64,000 nt of DNA from Actinoallomurus purpureus (GTDB lineage Bacteria > Actinomycetota > Actinomycetes > Streptosporangiales > Streptosporangiaceae). The notes under the pieces were generated by a model that did not search any database, was not told the origin of the DNA, and saw nothing but the letters and a program-made list of their open reading frames with translations. The position numbers were made by a program, and so were the translations under genes. Below, piece after piece: positions 45,825 through 53,846 of this stretch. Location of the stretch: assembly GCF_024055795.1 (NCBI RefSeq), contig NZ_JAMXMY010000025.1, positions 1 through 64,000 of the forward strand, in the 5' to 3' direction. Within the stretch, counting starts at the first letter, position 1; the number at the start of each line of letters is the position of its first letter.

Positions 45825-46595
45825 TCAACCCTCCAGTCGCGCGAGCCGGTCGGCGACCTCCCGCGCGGACGGGCGCATCGCGTGGTCGACGATCCGACCG
45901 TCCGACAGGAACACCACCGCGTCGGCCCGTGCCGCCGCGCCGGGGTCGTGGGTGACCATGACGATCGTCTGGCCGGCCGAGTCGACCATGTCCCGCAGCA
46001 ACCCGAGCACCGTACGGGCCGATCCCGAGTCCAGCGCGCCGGTCGGCTCGTCGGCGAACAGCACCGCCGGCCGGGTCACCATCGCCCGCGCGATCGCGAC
46101 GCGCTGCTGCTGCCCGCCCGACAGCTCCCGGGGCCGGTGCCCCAGCCGGTCCCCCAGGCCGACGGCCTCCAGCACGTCGCGAACGGCCTGCCGGGAGACC
46201 TTCCGCCCGGCGAGCCGCAATGGCAGAGCGACGTTCTGCTCCGCGGTGAGCGAGCCGACCAGGTTGAAGGTCTGGAAGACGAACCCGACGGTGTGCCGCC
46301 GCAGCGCGGTGAGCGTGCCGTCCGGCGCGGAGGTGATGTCCTGTCCCCTCAGCAGGACCCTGCCGCCGCTCGCCTTCTCCAGACCCGCGGCGCAGTGCAG
46401 CAGCGTCGACTTCCCCGACCCCGACGGCCCCATCACCGCGGTCCAGGACCCGGCCGGAAACCCGATGCTCACCCCGGCGAGGGCCCGGACCTTCGCCTCG
46501 CCCTTCCCGTACTCCCTGCTGACCTCGCGCAACTCCACCGCGGGTGCGGCGGGGCCCGCGGGCCATGCCTGTCCGATCCCTTGTCCCACCGTCAT
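45825..46595 (-). CDS. ABC transporter ATP-binding protein, LolD/MacB type
   Basis: The 256-residue product has Walker A GPSGSGKST, Q-loop VFQTFNLV, signature LSGGQQQRV, Walker B AVLFADEPTGALD and the H-loop VTHDP, all in order. The EPTGALDS variant is typical of the FtsE/LolD/MacB branch, which fits the FtsX-type permease that follows. ATG at 46595 is preferred; the open frame continues 17 codons upstream without homology. Confidence 0.95.
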   Translation of the reverse strand: MTVGQGIGQAWPAGPAAPAVELREVSREYGKGEAKVRALAGVSIGFPAGSWTAVMGPSGSGKSTLLHCAAGLEKASGGRVLLRGQDITSAPDGTLTALRRHTVGFVFQTFNLVGSLTAEQNVALPLRLAGRKVSRQAVRDVLEAVGLGDRLGHRPRELSGGQQQRVAIARAMVTRPAVLFADEPTGALDSGSARTVLGLLRDMVDSAGQTIVMVTHDPGAAARADAVVFLSDGRIVDHAMRPSAREVADRLARLEG

Positions 46596-46788
46596 ACGAC
46601 GATCCCATCGCCCCAGCGATCCAGGGGCATCAGCCCAGGACACCAACCCGAGGTATGCCTGGCCCTACCTCCGCCCTCACGGGTGGACGTGATCCACCCA
46701 CCGCGAGCACCCGGCCCCGCCCCGACGTCGCGCTCGCCGTCATCCCGGCCTGCCCTGATTCCCGGCTCCCGCTCCGGGGGAGGGTGAC
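46596..46788. other. intergenic region with a short palindrome
   Basis: GGGTGGA (46681-46687) and TCCACCC (46693-46699) form a 7-bp inverted repeat with a 5-base spacer about 90 bases upstream of the ABC operon, a possible operator. The gap 46596-46982 otherwise holds a dispersed palindromic repeat and no gene. Confidence 0.4.
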
Positions 46789-46877
46789 GCGCAGAATGCT
46801 CGGTGACCGCTGCCGCAAACGGGACGAACCCCTCAGACCATCAGTCGATTCGGGGCCTTTACCGAGTCTTCTGTTCC
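46789..46877 (+). repeat. dispersed palindromic repeat, copy B
   Basis: Starts GCGCAGAATGCTCGGTGACC and ends TTTACCGAGTCTTCTGTTCC; the arms are imperfectly complementary. The first 45 bases match the minus strand of copy A (19126-19212) at most positions. Same architecture as copies C and D. Confidence 0.7.
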
Positions 46878-46941
46878 AGGCGCCCACCCAGGTCCCACAC
46901 GCTGCCGACACCCGCGCAACCTGCGCTGGTCACACATAGAA

Positions 46942-46968
46942 ATGGCCCCCGCCGAATGCGAGGGCCAT
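46942..46968 (-). terminator. weak hairpin after the DUF397 gene
   Basis: ATGGCCC (46942-46948) pairs with GGGCCAT (46962-46968), 13-base loop, 15 bases after the minus-strand stop at 46983, followed on that strand by TTTCTATG. Confidence 0.45.
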
Positions 46969-46982
46969 ACGTCGTGGAGGGG

Positions 46983-47078
46983 TCAGGGGTGCTCGATCTC
47001 TTCGCGGCCGCCGACCACGACCTCGACGCATTGCCCGCCGCCCGAATCACTGCGGCTGCTCTTGCGCCAGTCGGTCAT
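46983..47078 (-). CDS. very short DUF397 protein (WhiJ-partner type)
   Basis: On the minus strand ATG 47078 overlaps the regulator stop (TGATG) and encodes 31 residues: MTDWRKSSRSDSGGGQCVEV followed by VVGGREEIEHP. WRKSS-S-GGG-CVEV is the DUF397 signature, but the family normally has 60-70 residues and continues into a VRDSK...W segment that is missing here. It may be a naturally minimal form or a truncation. DUF397 proteins act as antagonists or effectors of the adjacent XRE regulator. Confidence 0.7.
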   Translation of the reverse strand: MTDWRKSSRSDSGGGQCVEVVVGGREEIEHP

Positions 47079-47887
47079 CACATCTTCTCCATCGCTCGCT
47101 TGATCACGTCGCGGGACGCCGAGCGGGACAGGGAATCCGCCCCGATCTCGTCGAACCGTACAACGAACCGCCGAACGCCTGGACCGTCGAGTACGAGTCG
47201 ACCGCCCTCCGCCGCCTCCGTATAGGCGATGTCACCGTCGGGCTCACAACTCATGATTTTGAATGCTCCGGTCAGCCCCAAGTAGTAGCCGGCCGACCGC
47301 GGGTAGATGCGCACAACGACGTCCGGCAGGTCCGAGAACTCAAGCAGGCGCGCAAGCTGGGCGCGCATGACCTTGGCTCCCCCCACGGGCCGGTCGAGTA
47401 CGCCCTCGTCCAGCAGCACATGCATCCGTGGCGGGTTCTTCCGGGTCAAGATCCGCTGGCGGTCCATGCGTAGCCGGAGGTCCGCCTCAGGGTCTCCGGA
47501 TCCTTCCGTCGCGATTGCCACGCGTGCGTAGTCCTCCGTTTGGAGCAGCCCGGGGATGATGAGCGGCTCGAAGATTCTGAGTGCGTAGGCGCGAGCCTCG
47601 TACAACAGGTGTTCGCGGAACCAGTTCGGATCATGGCCTTCCTGGGCGAAAGTGAACAGCCGGACAAAATGCCCGCCGGTTTCCCATGCCGCATCAAGGG
47701 CTCTGAGTTTTTTCAGGCCCGGACGACGCCGACCGCTCTCGAAGTTTGAAAAGTGGGACGCGCTGACGCTGACGATCTTGCCGGCCGCAGAGAGGGAGAC
47801 CGTCTGCCGCTTGCGGTATCTGCGCAGCTCATAGGCCAACCACGCCCACAGCGACGACTGCGGATCCAGCGTCTCGACGCCGACCAT
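47078..47887 (-). CDS. WhiJ-like XRE transcriptional regulator (HTH plus DUF5753)
   Basis: The 269-residue product has an HTH (LAYELRRYRKRQTVSLSAAGKIVSVSASHFSNFESGRRRP, about 12-50) and a DUF5753-type ligand-binding domain that begins at about 90 with EARAYALRIFEPLIIPGLLQTEDYARVAI and ends with DIAYTEAAEGG. These regulators control development and antibiotic production in streptomycetes together with a DUF397 protein and an anti-sigma-like ATPase; all three are present here. ATG at 47887 (GGGGG upstream) was chosen over the TTG of the longer frame. Divergent from the ATPase gene. Confidence 0.9.
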   Translation of the reverse strand: MVGVETLDPQSSLWAWLAYELRRYRKRQTVSLSAAGKIVSVSASHFSNFESGRRRPGLKKLRALDAAWETGGHFVRLFTFAQEGHDPNWFREHLLYEARAYALRIFEPLIIPGLLQTEDYARVAIATEGSGDPEADLRLRMDRQRILTRKNPPRMHVLLDEGVLDRPVGGAKVMRAQLARLLEFSDLPDVVVRIYPRSAGYYLGLTGAFKIMSCEPDGDIAYTEAAEGGRLVLDGPGVRRFVVRFDEIGADSLSRSASRDVIKRAMEKM

Positions 47888-47992
47888 GACGACCCCCGAC
47901 CTTTTCAATCTTCACCGTGCAGCGCGGACCATAACAAAAGCGAGCCATTATTTCTGCTATTCACGAAATCCCATCGATAAGTGGGGCGAAAA

Positions 47993-48418
47993 ATGGAAAA
48001 GCCGACGGCCTGGGTACCGGCCGACGACGACGGAATGCTACGGATCTACAGAGCAGAGCCCGCCGCCGCGAAGGCAGCTCGGGAATTCGCGGCGGAATGC
48101 CTCACGACGCACGGCCGCGCCGATCTCAGGGAGCGCGCCGAAGAGGTCGTCTGCGAACTGGCCACCAACGCGATACGCCACGCGACTCCGCTCGGCGGCA
48201 TGTTCGCGGTCCGCTTCGCACGCAGCGGGCGCGCCTATGTCTTCGACGTGATCGACAGACGCCCCGACGCGTGCCCCACGGTCCGCGACGCCGACGAGCT
48301 GGACGAGGGCGGCCGCGGCCTGGTCCTGGTCGAAGCACTCGCGGACGCATGGGTCTTCTTCACCCGCCCGGCCGGAGGCCCCGCCGCCGTGAAGGTGGTC
48401 AGAGCCACCTTCCTCTAA
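47993..48418 (+). CDS. anti-sigma-factor-like HATPase (RsbW/AbaA-orfA type)
   Basis: The 141-residue product is a GHKL ATPase fold: N-box EEVVCELATNAIRHATPLG, G1-like DVIDRRPD and G2 DEGGRGLVLVEALAD, ending VKVVRATFL. Such proteins bind sigma factors or partners in WhiJ-type loci. ATG at 47993 (MEKPTAWVPADD); a GTG at 47981 is also in frame. The 3' end (from 48242) is duplicated at 50171-50347. It is divergent from the WhiJ-like regulator. Confidence 0.88.
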   Translation: MEKPTAWVPADDDGMLRIYRAEPAAAKAAREFAAECLTTHGRADLRERAEEVVCELATNAIRHATPLGGMFAVRFARSGRAYVFDVIDRRPDACPTVRDADELDEGGRGLVLVEALADAWVFFTRPAGGPAAVKVVRATFL

Positions 48419-48454
48419 CCGGAACGCGGAAGCCACGTCCGTGTCACGGCGCAC

Positions 48455-48534
48455 GAAAGCTCGGAAATCGCGCGCGCGGAAACAGACAAACCGCCTCTGT
48501 CGGCATCCGGATCAGTCGTTTACCGAGTTTTCCG
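48455..48534 (+). repeat. dispersed palindromic repeat, copy C
   Basis: GAAAGCTCGGAAATCGC and GTTTACCGAGTTTTCCG are imperfectly complementary arms around GCGGAAACAGACAAACCGCC. It shares the GCTCGG...AAAC...AACC...TTTACCGAG layout with copies A and B and sits just after the HATPase stop, where it could act as a terminator. Confidence 0.6.
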
Positions 48535-48597
48535 TCCGGGTGCCCATCCGCCGGCCGGCGGCGCTCGCCAGCTGGGCGTCCGTGACGAGTCCACACC

Positions 48598-48866
48598 TCA
48601 GCGATGGCTGTGCGCGCGCACCTGGTGGATCGGGGGGCCCGGGAGACGGCCTGTCAGGAGGATCCAGCCGCCCACGGCGATGATCGGCACGGACATGATC
48701 AGCGTGGTGGCGGTGACACCGAGTCCGCTGTGCGACAGCAGCTGCCCGGTCAGCAGGGACAGGACCATGTTGTTCCCCGCGTGCGCCAGGCTCGGCGCCC
48801 AGACGCTGCCGCTGCGCGACCAGAGCCACGCGAGGATCACCTCCTGGAAGACGAAGGACACCGTCC
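48598..48866 (-). pseudogene. CPBP intramembrane protease, C-terminal fragment
   Basis: The minus strand encodes SFVFQEVILAWLWSRSGSVW, then APSLAHAGNNMVLSLLTGQLL, near-identical to the C-terminal 87 residues of the intact CPBP gene at 50551-51405. Homology stops abruptly at 48866. The essential EE-x-x-x-R motif and most membrane helices are missing, so it is a dead duplicate. Confidence 0.85.
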
Positions 48867-49028
48867 GGAGGGCACGGGCGGTCTCCCGGCGGCCCCAGCC
48901 AGATACGGAGCGCCCGGTCCTGGGACAGGGCGCCCGCTCGTTGATTCGGCCGCCCGCCAGGTCATTCGCGCCGGGCAGCGTGAGCAGGAAGGCCCGAGGA
49001 GTCGCCTCGTCGCCGACTGAGCCGTCCG

Positions 49029-49078
49029 TGATCGTCGAGGTCCTTCGTCGTTCCGCGTACGAAGAACCTCGACGATCA
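49029..49078 (-). terminator. hairpin at the 3' end of the truncated reductase gene
   Basis: TGATCGTCGAGGTCCTTCGT (49029-49048) pairs with ACGAAGAACCTCGACGATCA (49059-49078), one mismatch, 10-base loop. It overlaps the stop codon at 49076-49078. Confidence 0.7.
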
Positions 49079-49417
49079 AGCTGAGGAGCGCTTCGGCTCG
49101 AAGTGCAACACCGTTATCCCGCAGCTAAAAGGTTCGGCGGCGACCAGGCGGAGACGATGATGGGCGCCCAGGTCGGGGAATACGGGCATTCCGGTGCCGA
49201 TCGCCGTCGGGTTGACGAACAGGTGGAGCTCGTCGAGCAGCCCCTTGGCGATCAGGCTCGCCACGAGTGTGCCGCCACCGTAGGCGATCATGTCGCCGCC
49301 CGGCTGGGACTTCAGCCGGGCGACAGTCTCCGTCAGATCGCCGCCGGCGACGACGGCGTTCTTCCAGGGCGACTCGGTGAGGGTGTTGGAGATGACGACC
49401 TTCGGCGTGTCGTTCAT
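49076..49417 (-). pseudogene. dihydrofolate-reductase-like (RibD C-terminal family) protein, N-terminally truncated
   Basis: The 113-codon frame begins in the middle of the fold with MNDTPKVVISNTL and continues LKSQPGGDMIAYGGGTLVASL then LLDELHLFVNPTAIGTGMPVF, the second half of RibD-C family reductases (normally about 180-190 residues). The first 70-75 residues with the substrate and first NADPH-binding elements are missing. It starts 12 bases after the stop of the secreted-protein gene on the same strand, so a deletion or recombination has joined the two. It may still be translated by coupling, but is unlikely to be active. Confidence 0.8.
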
Positions 49418-49429
49418 CGGCGATCTCGG

Positions 49430-49924
49430 TCAGGAGATGCTCTGTGTCCCTCCCAGCTCCCATTTGAAGCTGCCAAGCTTGTCGCCGTTGATGTCGTAGG
49501 TCACGGTGGCGTCGGCGGTCCAGCCGCCCTTCGCGCCCGACTTGGACGACGCCGAGCCGCAGCTGATGGCAGAGCTTTCGTGGTTGTTGATGAGGTTCTT
49601 GTAGTCGCAGGTCTTCGTGCCCTTGGTCTTGTTGCTGCGCTCCAGCCGGACCTGCAGTTTGAACTTGTCGAACTTGTCGGTCCAGCCGTTGCCGTCCCAG
49701 AAGTTGCCGTACGCCGTGGCGTAGTGATAGCCGCCCGACTTGGAGACACACAGCTTGAGCTTGACGTCGGTCTTGTTGCCCCAGGTGTCGAACTCCTTGT
49801 GCTGGTAGCCGGTGCACTTCTCGGTGTAGGCGAGAGCCGGCATGGCCGTCAGAGTGGTCATGCCGCCGACGGCGAGAGTGGAGGCGGCCAGCGTGACGGC
49901 GAGACGTCGCGTTGTGTGCTTCAT
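49430..49924 (-). CDS. small secreted protein
   Basis: The 164-residue product has a Sec signal peptide (MKHTTRRLAVTLAASTLAVG...AMPALA, cleavage after about residue 32) and a mature domain rich in Gly/Lys/Trp/Tyr with four Cys (EKCTGY, KLCVSK, KTCDYK, ISCGSA), likely two disulfides. Patterns such as GNFWDGNGW suggest a beta-rich extracellular domain. I recognise no family. ATG at 49924 has GGGAGG 7 bases upstream. It sits between the two copies of the segmental duplication. Confidence 0.75.
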   Translation of the reverse strand: MKHTTRRLAVTLAASTLAVGGMTTLTAMPALAYTEKCTGYQHKEFDTWGNKTDVKLKLCVSKSGGYHYATAYGNFWDGNGWTDKFDKFKLQVRLERSNKTKGTKTCDYKNLINNHESSAISCGSASSKSGAKGGWTADATVTYDINGDKLGSFKWELGGTQSIS

Positions 49925-50170
49925 GCGGAGCCTCCCTTTCAGGAGCGGTTCCGGGCTCCGGAGCAACCCGAGTTGACCGGAATATCATGATCGTAAACGG
50001 CTCGCACACGACAGGGGCGTTATGGAATCGGTATCCGATGATCTCTATACACGCACGTCAACGGGGGTCTGGACAGACGCAACCCTGAGCCGCGAAACGC
50101 ATGCGAACCACGGCGCTCCGCTTTTTCGGCGAGCCGATACTCGAAGGTCGAGCACTTCGCGCTGTGCCTT

Positions 50171-50347
50171 TTCGACGTGATCGACAGACGCCCCGACGCG
50201 TGCCCCACGGTCCGCGACGCCGACGAGCTGGACGAGGGCGGCCGCGGCCTGGTCCTGGTCGAAGCACTCGCAGACGCATGGGTCTTCTTCACCCGCCCGG
50301 TCGGAGGCCCCGCCTCCGTGAAGGTGGTCAGAGCCGCCTTCCTCTAA
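50171..50347 (+). pseudogene. HATPase 3'-end fragment
   Basis: In the frame starting at 50171 the reading FDVIDRRPDACPT...DEGGRGLVLVEALADAWVFF to the TAA at 50347 duplicates the last 58 codons of the HATPase gene (47993-48418). The N-box half and any start are missing and the upstream sequence is unrelated. Confidence 0.85.
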
Positions 50348-50384
50348 CCGGAACGCGGAGGCCGTGTCCGTGTCGCGGCGCACG

Positions 50385-50464
50385 GAAAGCTCGGTAATCG
50401 CGAGCGCGGAAACGGGCAAACCGCCTCTGTCGGCCTTCGAATCCGGCGTTTGCCGAGCGTTCCG
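50385..50464 (+). repeat. dispersed palindromic repeat, copy D
   Basis: Duplicated counterpart of copy C: arms GAAAGCTCGGTAATCGC and GTTTGCCGAGCGTTCCG around GCGGAAACGGGCAAACCGCC. Confidence 0.6.
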
Positions 50465-50550
50465 TCCGGGTGCACCGCCACCAGCAGCCACTGACCGGCA
50501 CCGGCCGACGGCAATCGCCGGCGGCGGGGCGTCCGTGACGAGTCCGCGCC

Positions 50551-51405
50551 TCAGCGGTGGACGTGCGCGCGCATCCGGTGGGATCGGGGGGCCGACCGGC
50601 TCGCGGGGAGACGGCCTGTCAGGAGGATCCAGGTGCCCACGGCGATGATCGGCACGGACATGATCAGCGTGGTGGCGGTGGCGCCGAGTCCGCTGTGCGA
50701 CAGCAGTTGGCCGGTCAGCAGGGACAGGACCATGTTGTTGCCCGCGTGGGCAAGGCTCGGCGCCCAGACGCTGCCGCTGCGCGACCAGAGCCACGCGAGG
50801 ATCACCTCCTGGAAGACGAAGGACACCGTCCATGCGGCCAGGCCGAGGGCGACGTTGCCGAAGTGGATGTATCCGACGAACGCCAGGGGATAGTGCCACA
50901 GCGCCCAGATGAGGCCGGTCACCACGACCGACGCCAGGGGCCGGTCGGGGAACAGGCGCGGTCGCAGGTAGCTCGTCCAGCCGAACTCCTCACCCCAGTA
51001 CACCGGCGTGAGCAGGACGACCAGCACCATCAGCAGGAGCGGAGCCGCCCAGCCGGGAAGGCCGGAGACGATGCCGTTCAGCGGGGACAGGTCGGGGTGC
51101 CACACTCCCACGACCGCCGCCGCGCCCAGGGCGGCGACGACGAACACCGGCGGTCCGATCCAGGCCGCCAGGTAGGGAAGCCGCGACGTCCCCAGGCGAA
51201 GGCCCGCGTCGGCGAACCCCTCCCGCGTGATCCAGCGTCGTACGATCACCGCCGCGATGGCGGGGGCGAATCCCAGGGGAAGCTGCACCAGCGGATTCAC
51301 GAGCGACAGTCCCAGCGCGAACCGGGCGGTGAAGAGATACGTCCAGGTGGTGCCGAACGCGATCAGCAGGAACGCCACCACTCCCCTCTTGTGTTCCGTG
51401 ACCAC
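50551..51405 (-). CDS. CPBP family intramembrane metalloprotease (Rce1-like)
   Basis: The 284-residue product has about eight membrane helices and the CPBP motifs in order: EEFGWTSYLRPRLF (EE-x-x-x-R type), LIWALWHYPL (F/W-x-x-x-H) and SLAHAGNN (second H with Asn). Members act as CAAX-type proteases or bacteriocin-immunity proteins. GTG at 51405 (VVTEHKRGVVAF) has AAAGG 8 bases upstream and is preferred; ATG at 51474 is an alternative that would add 23 residues. Its C-terminal third is duplicated at 48598-48866. Confidence 0.88.
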   Translation of the reverse strand: MVTEHKRGVVAFLLIAFGTTWTYLFTARFALGLSLVNPLVQLPLGFAPAIAAVIVRRWITREGFADAGLRLGTSRLPYLAAWIGPPVFVVAALGAAAVVGVWHPDLSPLNGIVSGLPGWAAPLLLMVLVVLLTPVYWGEEFGWTSYLRPRLFPDRPLASVVVTGLIWALWHYPLAFVGYIHFGNVALGLAAWTVSFVFQEVILAWLWSRSGSVWAPSLAHAGNNMVLSLLTGQLLSHSGLGATATTLIMSVPIIAVGTWILLTGRLPASRSAPRSHRMRAHVHR

Positions 51406-51636
51406 GTAACGCACCTTTCGCCGACCGGAGATGATCTTCAGGTCACGGAACCATCCGGCCGACCCCTCGGACATCACGGCGGGCCACCGGATCCGGGTAG
51501 GGCCAGGGCCACCCTCGTAGGAGCGGCCAGCGGTGATCCGCGGTGCGCGCAGCACGAACGGCCCACGCAGACGGGGCCTACGCGATGCACGGCCGGCGCG
51601 GCACGATCGGCCTGCCTGGGTCCGATCTGCGCGGTG

Positions 51637-51810
51637 CGAGCGGCCTCCGTGGCGTGGCCGGTGCGGTGCACGGCCGACGCGAACGGGGTCTGTGGGTGCG
51701 CGGTCTGCGTGGTGCGGGCGGCCTCCGTGGTGTGGCTCGCCCGGTACGAGCGGCCTCCGTGGTGCGGCTCGCCCGATGCGAACGGCCTCCGTGGCGTGGC
51801 CAGTGTGGTG
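51637..51810. repeat. degenerate 32-bp tandem repeat upstream of a two-component system
   Basis: The motif CGAGCGGCCTCCGTGG starts at 51637, 51715, 51747 and 51779; the last three are exactly 32 bases apart, with a GTG-GGCTCGCCCG-like remainder. The 450-bp gap 51406-51855 has no gene that I can support. Confidence 0.6.
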
Positions 51811-51855
51811 CGGCCGGCCGCGTCGAGACGTGCAGGGGACGACTAACGTACGTCC

Positions 51856-53172
51856 GTGTCCGATTCCGCGCCTCGTACCGCGTTCGACGCGGTGCTCCGG
51901 CGACGCTTCCTGATCAGCGGCTGGCCGTGGCGGTGCGTGGCCTATCTGCTGACGGCGGCGGCGCCGCTGGCCGCGGCCGCCGTGCCTCTGGTGCTGCTCG
52001 GCCTGCCGTGGGTGTTCGCGCTGCGGAGAGCGACGGGCAGGGACCCGGCACCGGTCACCGTCGCGCTACTCGCCGTGCTCGGCGTTCTGCTCGTGGCGGG
52101 TGTCGGTCCGCTGGTCGCGGTTCCGCTGGCGGAGCTGGAGCGCCGCCGGCTGCGCCTCGTGGACGCCCGGCCCATCGCGTCCGGGCACCGTACGGTCCAC
52201 GGCGTGTGGGCCCGGCTGCGCACCCGGTACGGCGAGGCGGCCACCTGGCGTGAGCTCGGTTACCTCTGCCTGCTCCTCGTGGTGGCACCGGTCGTCTACC
52301 TGGTCCTCCTGGTGTTCCTGCTGCTGGTCGGCGCGTTCCTCCTCAGCCCGCTGCTGGCCCGCGGCGGCCGGGTCGCGCTCGGCTTCGGAAGCGTCGCCGA
52401 CCCGATGGAGGCCCTCCCGTACGCGCTCGCCGGTCTGGCGCTGGTGCCCACCATCCCGTACCTGACGGCGGTGGTCGCCGGGGCGCACGCGGCCGTGGCC
52501 CGCGCGCTGCTGGGGCGCGGGCCGGACGAGCGGCTGCGGGCCGAGCTCGTCGAGGTGTCGCGGTCGCGCGCCCGGCTGGTCGGCGCCTTCGAAACCGAGC
52601 GCCGGCGCATCGAGCGGGACCTGCACGACGGGGCGCAGCAGCGGCTGGTGAGCCTCACCCTGCAGCTCGGCATGGCCCGGCTGGACGTCCCGCCCGACTC
52701 CCCCGCGGCCCTGAGTGTCGCCGACGCGCACGAGCAGGCCAAGCGGCTGATGACGGAGCTGCGGGAGCTGATCCGCGGCATTCACCCACGGGTGCTCACG
52801 GACCGGGGGCTGCCCGCCGCGCTGCGCGAGATCGCGGATCGATCCACCATCCCGGTGACGGTCGACGCGGAGTTGCCGGACCGTCTGCCGGCCCATGTCG
52901 AGGGCACCGCCTACTTCGTCGTCTCGGAGGCGCTCGCCAACGTCGCCAAGCACAGCGGCGCTTCAGAGGCGGTCGTCACCGTACGGCGGCGGGGTGACCT
53001 GCTCACCGTGGAGGTCCGCGACGACGGTAACGGCGGCGCGGATCCGCGCGAGGGGACCGGGCTCACCGGCCTGGCGGACCGGGTCGCCGTGATCGACGGC
53101 AGAATGCTCCTGTCGAGCCCGGTGGGCGGGCCGACCATCGTTCAAGTGGAGCTTCCGTGCGGGAAAGGGTAG
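51856..53172 (+). CDS. sensor histidine kinase (HisKA_3 type) with integral membrane sensor domain
   Basis: The 438-residue product has an N-terminal sensor region of about 210 residues with four or more membrane helices, then the dimerisation/phosphoacceptor motif ERRRIERDLHDGAQQRLVSL (His257), and a HATPase domain with SEALANVAKHSGAS (N box) and VRDDGNGGADP...GTGLTGLADRV (G boxes). It pairs with the response regulator whose start overlaps by 16 bases. The membrane part resembles the 'putative sensor' domain of actinobacterial NarL-type kinases; the signal is unknown. GTG at 51856. Confidence 0.93.
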   Translation: MSDSAPRTAFDAVLRRRFLISGWPWRCVAYLLTAAAPLAAAAVPLVLLGLPWVFALRRATGRDPAPVTVALLAVLGVLLVAGVGPLVAVPLAELERRRLRLVDARPIASGHRTVHGVWARLRTRYGEAATWRELGYLCLLLVVAPVVYLVLLVFLLLVGAFLLSPLLARGGRVALGFGSVADPMEALPYALAGLALVPTIPYLTAVVAGAHAAVARALLGRGPDERLRAELVEVSRSRARLVGAFETERRRIERDLHDGAQQRLVSLTLQLGMARLDVPPDSPAALSVADAHEQAKRLMTELRELIRGIHPRVLTDRGLPAALREIADRSTIPVTVDAELPDRLPAHVEGTAYFVVSEALANVAKHSGASEAVVTVRRRGDLLTVEVRDDGNGGADPREGTGLTGLADRVAVIDGRMLLSSPVGGPTIVQVELPCGKG

Positions 53173-53816
53173 TCCTCGCCGAGGACGGGGTGCTGTTGCG
53201 GGAGGGGCTGGCCGGCCTGCTCGGCCGGTTCGGCTTCGACGTGGTGGCCGGCGTCGGTGACGCCGACGCGCTCGTGGCCGCCGTGACCGAACACCGTCCG
53301 GACCTGGTGGTGACCGACATCCGGATGCCTCCCGGATTCACCGACGAGGGCCTGCGCGCCGCCGTCGAACTACGGCGCGTCCATCCCGGCCTGGCCGTGG
53401 TGGCGCTGAGCCAGTACGTCGAGCTGAGCTACGCGTCCGAGTTGCTCGACTCGGCGGACGGCCGGGGGGTGGGGTATCTCCTCAAGGACCGGGTCGTCGA
53501 CGTCGAGGAGTTCGTCGACGCGCTGCGGCGGGTGGCCGACGGCGGGACCGTGGTCGATCCGCAGGTCGTGCGCCAACTGCTCCGCCGGCAGCGCGATCCG
53601 CTGTCGCGGTTGTCGCCGCGCGAACGGGAGGTGCTCGGTCTCATCGCCGAGGGGCACTCGAACACCGCCATCGCCCGGATCCTCGTGATCTCCGAGGCCA
53701 CCGTCGGGAAGCACGTCGGCAGCATCCTCACCAAGCTCGACCTGCCCCCGACGGAGGACACGCACCGCAGGGTCCTGGCGGTACTCGCCTATCTGCGGAG
53801 CGGCACCGCCGGCTGA
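53157..53816 (+). CDS. LuxR/NarL-family response regulator
   Basis: The 219-residue product has a receiver domain (VVLAEDGVLLREGL, phosphoacceptor Asp54 in VVTDIRMP, Lys in YLLKDRV) and a C-terminal LuxR HTH (LSPREREVLGLIAEGHSNTAIARILVISEATVGKHV-type). GTG at 53157 overlaps the kinase gene by 16 bases, so the two form a coupled two-component operon. Target genes are unknown; the CPBP gene on the opposite side of the promoter region is one candidate. Confidence 0.94.
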   Translation: MRERVVLAEDGVLLREGLAGLLGRFGFDVVAGVGDADALVAAVTEHRPDLVVTDIRMPPGFTDEGLRAAVELRRVHPGLAVVALSQYVELSYASELLDSADGRGVGYLLKDRVVDVEEFVDALRRVADGGTVVDPQVVRQLLRRQRDPLSRLSPREREVLGLIAEGHSNTAIARILVISEATVGKHVGSILTKLDLPPTEDTHRRVLAVLAYLRSGTAG

Positions 53817-53846
53817 ACGGCACCGACCGTCGGCATCGGCCATGTC

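Larger units (their letters stand above)
48242..48866 (+). repeat. segmental duplication, left copy
   Basis: Covers the HATPase 3' end, a palindromic repeat (copy C) and the 3' part of a CPBP gene. It matches 50171-50831 almost base for base except for an indel-rich patch at about 48546-48600 that makes the right copy 36 bases longer. Breakpoints: TTCGACGTGATCGAC at the left and CACCGTCC at the right. Confidence 0.85.
50171..50831 (+). repeat. segmental duplication, right copy
   Basis: Counterpart of 48242-48866, offset 1929 bases at the left end and 1965 at the right. Here the CPBP gene is intact and the HATPase is the fragment, the reverse of the left copy. Confidence 0.85.
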
